From contig NZ_JACONZ010000001.1 in assembly GCF_014287275.1 (NCBI RefSeq), positions 496,001 to 560,000 on the forward strand: a DNA stretch of 64,000 nucleotides, in the 5' to 3' direction. Origin of the DNA: Anaerofilum hominis (GTDB lineage: Bacteria; Bacillota; Clostridia; Oscillospirales; Ruminococcaceae). This document shows positions 8,157-17,639 of the stretch, in pieces (positions within the stretch are counted from its first letter, which is position 1; each line of letters begins with the position of its first letter). The notes below the pieces were generated by a model, which ran no database searches, was not told the origin of the DNA, and was given only the letters and a program-made list of their open reading frames with translations. The position numbers and the translations under genes were made by a program.

Positions 8157-9929
8157 TCAGCCCAGATAGTTCATGGGGTCGCGGCGAACGCCGTTTACAA
8201 TGACCTCAAAGTGGCAGTGCGGGCCTGTGGACCAGCCGGTAGACCCCACATAGGCGATCAGCTGCCCCTGCTCCACCACCTGCCCCACGCTGACCGCAAG
8301 GCCGCTGCAGTGGCCGTAAAGGGTCTGCACCCCGCCGCCGTGGTTGAGGATGACGTGGATGCCGTAGCCGCCGCGCGTCTGGCCCGCATAGGTGACCACA
8401 CCGCTCTGCGCCGCATAGATGGGGGTGCCCACATAGCCGCGCAGGTCCAGGCCGTTGTGGGCGGGCAGCAGCGGGCCGCTGTAACCGCGGCTCATGCCCT
8501 TGTAGCCGCTGTAGTCCACCGGGAACATCATGTTGCCGTTGCCCGGCTTGATCATGGTGCCGTCGCTGGTCATGTACGCGCCCATCTGCTGGATCTGGGT
8601 CACCGGGCCGGTGATCACTACCGGGTCTCCCACGGCCCTGCGCTCGGTCACCTGCCCGCCCACATAGGTGGTCTCATAAGTGACGTCTTTCTCGCCCTCC
8701 ACGCCCTCCTGCAGGATGCGCTGCATGCCAAAGGCCAGGCCGGTGCTGTATTCGGTCTCGGTCTCGTAGGGAATGGGCTCCCGCTCCACCGTGGTGACGA
8801 TGGCTTTGACCTGCAAAAACGGGACGGCCTGACCGATGACCAGCTCTGCGCCCACCGGCATATTGCTGCCGTTTTCCAGCACCGGGTTGAGAGCGTACAG
8901 GTCGTCCAGCGTGACGTCGTTGGCGCCCGCGATCTTCCAGGGGGTGTCCCCCGCCTGGATGGTATAGGTGCGCTGGCCCTGCACCTCCTGGTGCAGCAGC
9001 GCCTCCAGCGAGGGATAGTCCTGGACGCTCTCGGTCAGATAGACCCCCTTTTTCAGGTTCAGGTCCTCCACAAAACTGATCTCCGCGCCCGGATACTGGG
9101 CCCGGTAGGGGTCTTTCAGCGCCTCGATCGCCGCCTCCAGGCGGTCGATCTCGGTGGTCGCGCCGTAAAACCGGCTGTTCACATACAGGCCCACCGCCTC
9201 GGTGATCTCCTCGCCCGAACTGCGCAGGATCGCGTCCACCAACGTCTGGCTGTCGGACAGCTCGTCCGGCTTCGCCGCGGCGATACTGAAGGTGGGATGC
9301 AGCTCCCACTCCTGCTCATGCCCGGTATAGACCAGCTGGTTCTGGACGATCTGGGCCGCTTCCTCGTAGACCGACTCCTGGTCCACATATCCCACGACCT
9401 GACCCTCATATTCCACCGCCAGGGCAAACCGGCTGTCCAGCACATTGACCACCGTAAAGACAAAGATCGCCCCGGCCCCCAGCGGCAGCAGATAGTAGAC
9501 CAGATTTTTGGCCAGATATCCGTAGGCCCGCACACCGGACCAGAAATAGCCCAGCCCCAGCTTCAGGGCGTGCCACAGGCCGTTTTTCTTTTCATCGGCC
9601 ATCAGCTCGCGGATATGGGACGCGCCGCTTTTTGCACGGCGCACCGGGGCCGCCAGATCCTCTTTTACGCTGCGGGCCGCCTGCGCCGTCCTGCCCGCCA
9701 GCGGGGCCAACAGGCGGGCGAGGCAGCGGCCGAAAAACAGCGCCGCAGCCTTCAGCCGGCGCCCGGCCAGCACCGCGTGGTATTCCGCCTGGACGCCCAC
9801 CCGGTAAAACAGATCTCCCAAAAACGTTCTCAGACGGAACAGCCGCCGCCTGGCTCTTGACCAGGCGCCGTCCGCCGTCTGTCTCTTTCTGCTCTGCGGC
9901 GCATGCGCCGTGTTTTTCGCACTGTCCAG
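8157..9929 (-). CDS. Membrane-anchored LysM–G5–M23 peptidase (copy B), probable CTG start
   Basis: Paralogue of the downstream M23 gene with the same order: basic N-terminal region, membrane span (YYLLPLGAGAIFVFTVVNV), LysM (TYTIQAGDTPWKIAG), G5-like and M23 domain. The metal residues are present (AHNGLD, YGHCS, PHCHFEV). The start is unusual. The frame is open back to a TAA at 9972-9974. The only ATG/GTG/TTG codon in it is a TTG at 9821, which has no Shine-Dalgarno and would delete a region aligning with copy A. A CTG at 9929 stands 8 bases after GGAGGT and gives an N-terminus of similar length to copy A, so I chose it (590 residues). Promoter at 10050-10077, leaving a leader of more than 100 nt. 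Confidence 0.85.
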   Translation of the reverse strand: MDSAKNTAHAPQSRKRQTADGAWSRARRRLFRLRTFLGDLFYRVGVQAEYHAVLAGRRLKAAALFFGRCLARLLAPLAGRTAQAARSVKEDLAAPVRRAKSGASHIRELMADEKKNGLWHALKLGLGYFWSGVRAYGYLAKNLVYYLLPLGAGAIFVFTVVNVLDSRFALAVEYEGQVVGYVDQESVYEEAAQIVQNQLVYTGHEQEWELHPTFSIAAAKPDELSDSQTLVDAILRSSGEEITEAVGLYVNSRFYGATTEIDRLEAAIEALKDPYRAQYPGAEISFVEDLNLKKGVYLTESVQDYPSLEALLHQEVQGQRTYTIQAGDTPWKIAGANDVTLDDLYALNPVLENGSNMPVGAELVIGQAVPFLQVKAIVTTVEREPIPYETETEYSTGLAFGMQRILQEGVEGEKDVTYETTYVGGQVTERRAVGDPVVITGPVTQIQQMGAYMTSDGTMIKPGNGNMMFPVDYSGYKGMSRGYSGPLLPAHNGLDLRGYVGTPIYAAQSGVVTYAGQTRGGYGIHVILNHGGGVQTLYGHCSGLAVSVGQVVEQGQLIAYVGSTGWSTGPHCHFEVIVNGVRRDPMNYLG

Positions 9930-10049
9930 CTTGCCGCACCTCCCTGTTCTTCTCTCCGGCCCCTGGGGGCTTTATCCCGGGCCCGCCGCGGCGGCCCGCA
10001 CATGTTCCTGTTTCCGGCGCAGGTCAAACGGCCTGCGCCGACACTTCAC

Positions 10050-10077
10050 ATTATACGCGCCGCCGCCGGTTCTGCAA
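10050..10077 (-). promoter_or_regulatory. Promoter of M23 copy B
   Basis: On the minus strand: TTGCAG (10077-10072), 16-nt spacer, TATAAT (10055-10050). Confidence 0.6.
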
Positions 10078-10147
10078 TCATTTTGTAACCCTTTTCACGT
10101 TTTTTTCACGCGGGTTTCCTGATTTTGTCAAATATTTTCCATCTTTT

Positions 10148-11038
10148 TCAGATCAGAGCGGGCTGCGGCAGCCCTGTTTTTTCCAAAAGCAGAACCAAGT
10201 CCGGCGGCAGGGGTGACGTCACCGTGACCTCACCCTCCGCCAGCGGCGGGGTGAAAACGATCCTGCCCGCGTGCAGCGCCTGCCGGGCGATCAGGCCGCG
10301 GCTGCCGCCATAGAGGTCGTCCCCGGCCAGGGGATGCCCCAGGGCGGAAAAGTGTACCCTTATCTGGTGGGTGCGCCCGGTGACCGGCACCGCGCGCAGC
10401 AGCGTATGCCCCCGCGCGGCAGCCAGCACCGTGTATTCGGTGCGGCTGGGCTTGCCCCCGCCGCCGGTGCGGCGGCAGATGATGCTGCCCTCCGCCCGCT
10501 GGATGGGCAGATCGATCGCCCCGTCCCCGGGGGGCAGCTCCCCCTCGGCTACCGCCCAATAGGTCTTGCGAAAGCCGCGGGCCAGCAGCGGGGCGGCAAA
10601 GCTGTTTTTTGCCGCCAGCACCAGGCCCGAGGTGTTGCGGTCGATGCGGTTCACCGGCCGGAATGGGCAGGGCGTGCCGCGCGCCTCCATCAAAAAGCGC
10701 CAGCCGTTGGCGAGCGTGCCGCCGCAGCCGGGGGCCGAGGGATGGACCAGGATGCCCGCGGGCTTGTCGATCACCGCAGAAAAGTCGTCCTCGTACAGGA
10801 TCTCCAGCGGCACCGGCTGCGGCGGCACCGCGGTCTCCGGCTGGGGCGGCAATTCCACCTCCACCGTCTGCCCGGCGGCGAGGCGCAGGTCGGTGCGGGC
10901 GGGCAGGCCGTCCACCCGCAAGCCGCCGGGCAGGTATTTCACCGTCTTGATGAGCCCTGCGGTCAGCCCCCGGCGGCGCAAAAAGTCCGACAGCCGCCGG
11001 CCCTGCGCGTCCCCGTCCACCTGAAAGGTCAGCCGCAA
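10148..11038 (-). CDS. RluA/RluD-family pseudouridine synthase
   Basis: RluA-family enzymes isomerise uridine to pseudouridine in rRNA or tRNA. This 296-residue protein has an N-terminal S4-like region (LSDFLRRRGLTAGLIKTVKYLPGGLRVDG) and a catalytic domain with VNRIDRNTSGLVLAAKN. This is the HRLDRxTSG motif with Asn replacing the first His and the catalytic Asp kept. GRTHQIRVHFSALGHPLAGDDLYGG is the family's second signature. The start is TTG (11038) preceded by AAAGGGGG at about 10 bases. A -10-like TATAAT (11112-11107) lies upstream with a poor -35. The exact RNA target (RluD-, RluC- or TruC-like) cannot be told from motifs. Confidence 0.92.
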   Translation of the reverse strand: MRLTFQVDGDAQGRRLSDFLRRRGLTAGLIKTVKYLPGGLRVDGLPARTDLRLAAGQTVEVELPPQPETAVPPQPVPLEILYEDDFSAVIDKPAGILVHPSAPGCGGTLANGWRFLMEARGTPCPFRPVNRIDRNTSGLVLAAKNSFAAPLLARGFRKTYWAVAEGELPPGDGAIDLPIQRAEGSIICRRTGGGGKPSRTEYTVLAAARGHTLLRAVPVTGRTHQIRVHFSALGHPLAGDDLYGGSRGLIARQALHAGRIVFTPPLAEGEVTVTSPLPPDLVLLLEKTGLPQPALI

Positions 11039-11142
11039 CCGCGCCGCCCCCTTTACAAAACAAAGATCCGTGCGCCCGCGGCGTCGCCGCCCGGCACACG
11101 GACCTTATTATAACAAATTTTGCGCGTTTTTGCTACCCCGGG

Positions 11143-12674
<1,532 letters not shown>

Positions 12675-12918
12675 CCATTTTGTACAAATTTTCCCGATAT
12701 TTTTTACGGTTTTGCACAGTAAAATCAGAAAGGCAGCCCTGTGCGGGGCGGTTCTGCGCACGCCGATCTCCCGCCGGAAGCGATGCTGCGGCCCGTTTTC
12801 AAAGCGCTGCATGCGCGGCGCGGGAGCACGGCGGCTGCGGCTGCTCTGCCGGGGAGCCGGCGCGGACCGGCGGCAGCGCTGCGGCCGCTGCTTTTCCGTC
12901 AAAAAAGCGCTCTCCCGG

Positions 12919-12947
12919 TTGCCCGCACGGCCGCTTTGTGTTATACT
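12919..12947 (+). promoter_or_regulatory. Promoter of the zinc-ribbon/TM2 gene
   Basis: TTGCCC (12919-12924), 17-nt spacer, TATACT (12942-12947), about 60 bases before the ATG. It may also drive rnpB. Confidence 0.55.
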
Positions 12948-13009
12948 GTCTCTCGAAGCCGCAATCTTTCGTCTGCGGTGAGAAACCAGCGACGGGGAGT
13001 GTGGATCGT

Positions 13010-13429
13010 ATGTTTTGCCGAAACTGCGGCCGTGAGATCGGGGAGGGAAACACCGTCTGTACCGGCTGCGGCGCACCCGCGGGCAGCGGTTACAAATTCT
13101 GCCCGCGCTGCGGCCACCCCACCGACGAACTTGCCGTCTACTGCACCAACTGCGGCGCGCCGCTGACCAACATCCAGGGGCAAAACGCGGCGGGCGGGCG
13201 GCCTGCAGGGCAGAAAAGCCGGCTTGCCGCGGGTCTGCTGGGCATTTTTCTCGGCGGTCTGGGCATCCACAACTTTTATCTGGGCTACAACGAAAAGGGG
13301 ATCTGCCAGATCGTCCTGTTTGTGCTCTGCTGCGGTATCGTCAGTTCGATCTGGGGCTTTGTCGAGGGCATCCTGATCCTGTGCGGCCACATCGACACCG
13401 ATGCTTTCGGACAGCCGCTTACTGACTGA
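13010..13429 (+). CDS. Zinc-ribbon TM2-domain membrane protein
   Basis: A 139-residue protein. Residues 1-50 hold zinc-ribbon pairs: CRNCG and CTGCG, then CPRCG and CTNCG. After a linker rich in Gly and Ala comes a TM2 domain: KSRLAAGLLGIFLGGLGIHNFYLGY, then a second hydrophobic span LFVLCCGIVSSIWGFVEGILIL. TM2 proteins are widespread with no settled bacterial role, so I assign none. The ATG at 13010 has GGGGAG about 10 bases upstream; an in-frame GTG at 13001 is too close to it. RNase P RNA begins about 25 bases downstream on the same strand, and no terminator separates them, so co-transcription is possible. Confidence 0.85.
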   Translation: MFCRNCGREIGEGNTVCTGCGAPAGSGYKFCPRCGHPTDELAVYCTNCGAPLTNIQGQNAAGGRPAGQKSRLAAGLLGIFLGGLGIHNFYLGYNEKGICQIVLFVLCCGIVSSIWGFVEGILILCGHIDTDAFGQPLTD

Positions 13430-13454
13430 GAGCGCACACAACCAACCATATCTT

Positions 13455-13808
13455 TAAACGCGAGCAGCCCATACGGCGGCGCGGTGCGGCTGTTTACCGC
13501 CGCACGGTGAGGAAAGTCCGGGCTCCACAGGGGAATGGCAGCTGCTAACGGCAGCCGGGGGCGACCCCAGGGACAGTGCAACAGAAAGAGACCGCCGCCC
13601 TGCGGGGCGGTAAGGATGGAAAGGCGAGGTAAGAGCTCACCAGCGGTGCGGCGACGTACCGGCTATGTAAACCCTGCCAGGAGCAACACCCGACATGAAA
13701 GCGATACGTGCCCCGCGTGCTTTCAGGAGGTGGCGCGAGCCCCGCGGCGACGCGGGGACAAGATAGATCGTCGTTTAATACAGAACCCGGCTTACGGACT
13801 GGTCGCTT
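13455..13808 (+). ncRNA. rnpB: RNase P RNA (bacterial type A)
   Basis: Catalytic RNA that removes the 5' leader from pre-tRNAs. The conserved 5' P4 strand GAGGAAAGTCCGGGCTCC is near 13508-13525, and the conserved 3' strand ACAGAACCCGGCTTA is near 13780-13795. GCGAGCAG near 13457 can pair with CTGGTCGC near 13799-13806 as the closing helix, which sets the ends. The internal ACAGAAAGAGACCGCC...GGTAAG and AGAGCTCACCAG segments fit the specificity domain. A terminator follows at once. Ends are good to within several bases. Confidence 0.95.
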
Positions 13809-13818
13809 AAAGAATAAA

Positions 13819-13856
13819 AAGAGGCTGTTTCACTTTGTGAGACAGCCTCTTTTTTC
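13819..13856 (+). terminator. Intrinsic terminator of rnpB
   Basis: AGAGGCTGTTTCAC, loop TTT, GTGAGACAGCCTCT, then TTTTTTCT. Strong stem and U-tract directly after the RNase P RNA. Confidence 0.9.
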
Positions 13857-13882
13857 TCTATCCCGCATCCGGCCGCCACGCT

Positions 13883-14146
13883 TCAGACGAAAAAGATGCC
13901 GCGCAGCAGCAGCAGGGTGACAACGCCGGGCACCCCCAGGGCCACCGAGACCAGCGCCGTGCCGTAATTGAGCGCGATCGCCACCCCGGTCGAGCCCGAG
14001 AGCAGGTTGACCGCGCCCAGCCCCGCAATGCCGCAGAACGCCGAGAGCAGCCCTGTGCGGAACGGGTGCTTTGATCTTGAGGCCGCCGCCGACACACACA
14101 GCAGCGCCGCAGCGCCAAGCAGGATCGCCAACACATCCACCGTCAT
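13883..14146 (-). CDS. bofA: BofA-like pro-sigma-K processing inhibitor
   Basis: In Bacillus, BofA is a small integral membrane protein in the outer forespore membrane that, with SpoIVFA, holds the SpoIVFB protease inactive until sigma-K should be released. This 87-residue protein has two hydrophobic segments. It also has the family's C-terminal pattern, VNLLSGSTGVAIALNYGTA followed by VALGVPGVVTLLL, matching the N-x-GG-x-G...N...T...LGxPG signature. Start ATG at 14146 with AGGTGG about 12 bases upstream. It lies about 110 bases downstream of yaaL in the same direction, as in Bacillus. The checkpoint partners are not in the window. Confidence 0.82.
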   Translation of the reverse strand: MTVDVLAILLGAAALLCVSAAASRSKHPFRTGLLSAFCGIAGLGAVNLLSGSTGVAIALNYGTALVSVALGVPGVVTLLLLRGIFFV

Positions 14147-14257
14147 TTCTTTTTACCCACCTTTTTCGGGCGGCAAGCGCCCGCGTTTTTGCTGCCGCGG
14201 GCCCGCCCGCGGCCGGTGGATGATCCTGTGTATTGCACTGCCCGCCGCAGGCCCGCG

Positions 14258-14545
14258 TTATCCTGCGCTGGCCGCTTTTGCCGCCGCGCGTTCGGCGCGC
14301 ACCCTGCGCAGCAGATACTGGTACCGCGCCAGCAGTGCTTCCCGCTCGTAGATGCGGCAGTCGATCAGCTCGTCGTCGCTCTCCATGTTGAACAGCATTT
14401 CATTTTTGCGCAGCAGGTATTCGCACTCTTTGAGCTGTCCCACCGTATCGGCGGCGCCGTAGCGCTCGGCAAAGGCCGCGTCTTCCCTTGTTCCGACTTC
14501 CTTGCCAGGGGCTTTGCGCCCCGTCAGGATCGCAGTCAGTTCCAA
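14258..14545 (-). CDS. yaaL: YaaL-like DUF2508 protein
   Basis: Small soluble protein of about 95 residues, highly charged. Its C-terminal half, MLFNMESDDELIDCRIYEREALLARYQYLLRR, matches the DUF2508/YaaL pattern (F-N..DDPELID..IY..EALEARY.YL). No function is established for the family. The start is uncertain. A GTG at 14554 overlaps its own Shine-Dalgarno, whereas the TTG at 14545 follows GAGGTGGAG with workable spacing and was chosen. The bofA gene follows in the same direction, reproducing the yaaL-bofA order of Bacillus. This supports both calls. Confidence 0.75.
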   Translation of the reverse strand: MELTAILTGRKAPGKEVGTREDAAFAERYGAADTVGQLKECEYLLRKNEMLFNMESDDELIDCRIYEREALLARYQYLLRRVRAERAAAKAASAG

Positions 14546-14633
14546 TCGCTCCACCTCGCTTTCAGTCTATGCGGCAAGGATTGGCAGCCAGAACCGGTTT
14601 TAATCCATCCGGGGGATTTTTTCTGCCGGCGGA

Positions 14634-14663
14634 TTGCCCGCCGCCCGGCAGGCGGAGTATAAT
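14634..14663 (+). promoter_or_regulatory. Promoter of the ornithine cyclodeaminase-like gene
   Basis: TTGCCC (14634-14639), 18-nt spacer, TATAAT (14658-14663). Confidence 0.6.
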
Positions 14664-14673
14664 GGAGCGGAAG

Positions 14674-14700
14674 GCCGGGGCGTTCCCCGCCCCGGCGTCT
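14674..14700 (+). promoter_or_regulatory. Leader hairpin before the ornithine cyclodeaminase-like gene
   Basis: GCCGGGGCG (14674-14682), loop of 5, CGCCCCGGC (14688-14696), then GTCTTTTCTG. It starts within a few bases of the predicted transcription start and ends just before the GGAGGT at 14711. It could be a weak attenuator or a 5'-end stabiliser. Confidence 0.4.
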
Positions 14701-14723
14701 TTTCTGTAAAGGAGGTCCAGTAT

Positions 14724-15698
14724 ATGAAGACCCGTATCATCCGCGGCGACGAGGTGCGCCGGCTGCTCACCATGGAGGACTGCATCGAAGCCATGCGCGC
14801 GGCGCTGCGGGACGTCTCCGCCGGGGACGGCGCCATGCTGCAGCGCTGTATGCTGCCCCTGCCGCAGGACAATAAATTCGCCCTCATGGGAGGCGCCGAC
14901 CGCAGGGAGCGGCTCTGCGGCGCCAAAGTCATCGTTTTCCCCGGGGCTGAGGCCGCGCGCCGGGGCACCAGCCAGGGGATCATCCCTCTTTTTGACTCTG
15001 AGACCGGGGCACTCGCCGCCATTGTGGACGCAGAGCAGATCACGGCTGTGCGCACCGCCGCCGCCAGTGCCGCCGCCACCGACCTGCTCGCCCGCAAAAG
15101 CGCGGCCTCCCTGGCCATCCTGGGCGCCGGGCGCATCGGCAGCCTGCACATCGACGCCATCCGCCGGGTGCGCCCCATCCGCACGGTCTATGTCTGGAAC
15201 CGCACCTTTTCCCGCGCACAGGAGTGCTGCCGCCGCGCCGCGGAACTGGGCCTGCGGGCCGTTCCCTGCGCCTCGGCGGAGGAGGCCGTGCGGGAGGCGG
15301 ACATCGTCTGCACCGTCACCCAGGCCCGTGAACCTATCCTGCTGGGCCGTTGGCTGAAGCCGGGCGCCCACATCAACGCCGTGGGGGCCTGCAGCCCGCT
15401 GGCGCGCGAGCTGGACAGCGAGGCGGTGCTGCGCAGCCGTATCTATGCGGACCAGCGGGAGGCCGCGCTGCGGGACAGCGGCGATCTGGCGATCCCCCTG
15501 AAAGAGGGATCGCTGGATGCGCGAAAGATCTGCGGAGAGGTGGGCCAGGTGCTGCTGGGAGAACTGCCCGGCCGGCAGAGCGAGGAGGAGATCACGCTCT
15601 TCGAATCTGTGGGCATCTCACTGGAAGATCTCTGCGCGGCGGCGCTGGTCCGCCGCAAGGCGGAGGCGTCAGGGCTCGGCCTGGAGGTCGAATTTTAA
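14724..15698 (+). CDS. Ornithine cyclodeaminase / mu-crystallin family enzyme
   Basis: 324 residues, the usual length of the OCD/mu-crystallin family. These enzymes use NAD(P) to deaminate ornithine to proline or to reduce imino acids; some are alanine or lysine-type dehydrogenases. A Rossmann site ILGAGRIGSLH is near residue 133. Conserved substrate-region segments are GGADRRERLCGAKVI, DAEQITAVRTAAASAAATDLLA and INAVGACSPLARELD. The ATG at 14724 follows GGAGGT with 7-base spacing. It has its own promoter, a leader hairpin and a downstream bidirectional terminator, so it is a single-gene unit. The substrate cannot be fixed from sequence. Confidence 0.88.
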   Translation: MKTRIIRGDEVRRLLTMEDCIEAMRAALRDVSAGDGAMLQRCMLPLPQDNKFALMGGADRRERLCGAKVIVFPGAEAARRGTSQGIIPLFDSETGALAAIVDAEQITAVRTAAASAAATDLLARKSAASLAILGAGRIGSLHIDAIRRVRPIRTVYVWNRTFSRAQECCRRAAELGLRAVPCASAEEAVREADIVCTVTQAREPILLGRWLKPGAHINAVGACSPLARELDSEAVLRSRIYADQREAALRDSGDLAIPLKEGSLDARKICGEVGQVLLGELPGRQSEEEITLFESVGISLEDLCAAALVRRKAEASGLGLEVEF

Positions 15699-15835
15699 GC
15701 CGTTTGCGCTTTTGGGCTTCTCCCTGTCCCCCATCCGCACTGTGCCGCAAGGCGCGCCTTTGGCCTACCGGCATGAGAGTCCGGCAAAATTTCATCCACC
15801 GGCCCAGCCGGTGGATCTCGCTGCAAACAAGCCAA

Positions 15836-15877
15836 AAACCGCCGCCGTGTAAGCGAATACACGGCGGCGGCTTTTCG
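15836..15877. terminator. Bidirectional terminator
   Basis: CCGCCGCCGTGT (15839-15850) pairs perfectly with ACACGGCGGCGG (15859-15870). There is CTTTTCG on the plus side and GTTTTTG on the minus side. It serves the OCD-like gene and the convergent MATE gene. Confidence 0.85.
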
Positions 15878-15994
15878 TATTTATCCTCAGGCCAGCGCTT
15901 CCCCGGCTGCAGCGCCTGCCCGGCAAAGTTCCCGCGGCCCGACGGTCCCATAGGTCCGCGCCCTCCGGGGAAGGCCTTGCGGGCACCGGCGTTT

Positions 15995-17389
15995 TTATGC
16001 GTTCTGCCCCGCCGCAGCCTGTTTTTCCCGTTCCGCCCGGCGGAAAAAGCGGCTCAGCACCACGCAGGCAGCCACGGCCAGCACCGCCTCCGCTGTGGGC
16101 TGTGCATAGGGGATGCCATACAGGGGGAACACTGCGTTGAGGAGGTAGAGCAGCGGCAGCTCCAGCGCCAATTTGCGGGCAATGGCAAACAGCAGCGACT
16201 CCCGGCCCATGCCCACGGCCTGAAAGGTGCCCACCGCCAGAAAGTCGACGCACAGCAGCGGCAGCGCCAGGCAAAACCCGCGCAGGAAGCGGATGCCGTA
16301 CGCCACCGTGGCGGCGTTGGCGATAAACATCTCCACCAGCCCGTCCGCACAGGTAAAGAGAAAGATCGACGCCAGCGCCGAAACGGTCACACCGATGCGG
16401 GCGGTGAAGAAGAACGCCTTTTTCATCCGCGGGATGTTGCCGCTGGCATAATTATAGCTGATCAGGGGCATGATCCCCTGCGCCACCCCCATCACCACGT
16501 ACATGGGCACCATGTTGATCTTGGTGCAGATGCCCATCGCGGCCAGCGCCTCCGCCCCATAGACAGCGGCCAGATTGTTCATGATCATGCTGCCGGTCAC
16601 ATTGAGCAGGTTCTGCACCGAGGCCGGCACGCCCACCGCAAAGACACCGGATACGACCTGCCGCTTCAGCTTGAAATCCCGCGGCGAGATGCTGACGCTG
16701 GTGCGGCGGCGGCGAAGATAGAGATAGAGCAGGAAGTAGGCAAGGGCCACACAGTTGGACAAAAACGTGGCCAGCGCGGCCCCCTCCGCTTTCATGTTCA
16801 AACCCCAGGGCAGGATGAAGATGGGGTCCAGCACGATGTTCAGCAGGCAGCCGCTCATCGTGCCGATGCTCGCATGCAGGGCCGCCCCCTCCGAGCGGAT
16901 CATGTAGGCCATCACCACGTTCAAAATAGCGGGCACCGCCCCCAGTGAGACGGTCCAGTTCAGATAAGCGGAGGTGGGCGCGGCGGTGTTTGGCCCCGCC
17001 CCCAGCAGGCCCAGCAGCGGAGCGCGCAGCACGGTGCACAGCAGCGCGAACACAGCGCCGCAGATCAGCGCCCCATAAAAGCCGAACGCCGAGCTTCGCC
17101 GCACGGTCTCTTCATCCTTGCGCCCCATGGCCCTGCTCATCATGCTGGAGCTGCCCACGCCAAACAGATTGTTCACCGCGTTGAACGCCAGCAGCACCGG
17201 CGCCGCCAAAGTGACCGATGCGGTCTGGATGGGATCATTGACCATACCGACAAAATAGGTGTCCGCCAAACTGTAGAGAACCGTCACCAGCGAGCTGAGC
17301 ACCGTGGGCACTGAAAGGACCAGCACCGCCTTGGGGATCGAATAGGTCTCGAACAATTCTTCTTTCGTGCGTACTCTTTTTTCCGCCAT
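15995..17389 (-). CDS. MATE-family multidrug/sodium exporter
   Basis: A polytopic membrane protein of 464 residues with about 12 hydrophobic spans, fitting the MATE (MatE) family of cation-driven drug or metabolite exporters. Two homologous halves are visible. Family-like segments include PTVLSSLVTVLYSLADTYFVG near the N-terminus and MGVAQGIMPLISYNYASGN in the second half. The C-terminus is basic and cytoplasmic (RFFRRAEREKQ). The ATG at 17389 follows AGAGGAGAG; an upstream in-frame start lacks a ribosome binding site. Stands alone, leftward, ending at the shared terminator at 15.85 kb. The substrate is unknown. Confidence 0.92.
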   Translation of the reverse strand: MAEKRVRTKEELFETYSIPKAVLVLSVPTVLSSLVTVLYSLADTYFVGMVNDPIQTASVTLAAPVLLAFNAVNNLFGVGSSSMMSRAMGRKDEETVRRSSAFGFYGALICGAVFALLCTVLRAPLLGLLGAGPNTAAPTSAYLNWTVSLGAVPAILNVVMAYMIRSEGAALHASIGTMSGCLLNIVLDPIFILPWGLNMKAEGAALATFLSNCVALAYFLLYLYLRRRRTSVSISPRDFKLKRQVVSGVFAVGVPASVQNLLNVTGSMIMNNLAAVYGAEALAAMGICTKINMVPMYVVMGVAQGIMPLISYNYASGNIPRMKKAFFFTARIGVTVSALASIFLFTCADGLVEMFIANAATVAYGIRFLRGFCLALPLLCVDFLAVGTFQAVGMGRESLLFAIARKLALELPLLYLLNAVFPLYGIPYAQPTAEAVLAVAACVVLSRFFRRAEREKQAAAGQNA

Positions 17390-17639
17390 TCCACGCAACT
17401 CTCCTCTGCTCTTCTCTTGCGCCTTTGACCCCGGCCCGATATAATAAGAAAAAGTAAAGCGCTCCCCTTTAAAAGCGCATTGCCCGCCGCAGGGCGGACA
17501 GGCCATATGTCTTTTATTCTAGTACCCAAAACGCTGTCCGGCAAGGGCGCGGAGCTGTGCCTGCCGATATCTTTTATCCGCCCAACAAAATGGTGCAGAC
17601 GATGACCTGAACACAATTCTAGGCAATTGGAGATATGCA

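Noticed and set aside
5887..9860. Very long plus-strand frames (up to 760 and 639 codons) opposite the two M23 genes
   Set aside because: They are the antisense of GC-rich coding sequence, without a ribosome binding site or family motifs. The minus-strand proteins have clear domains.
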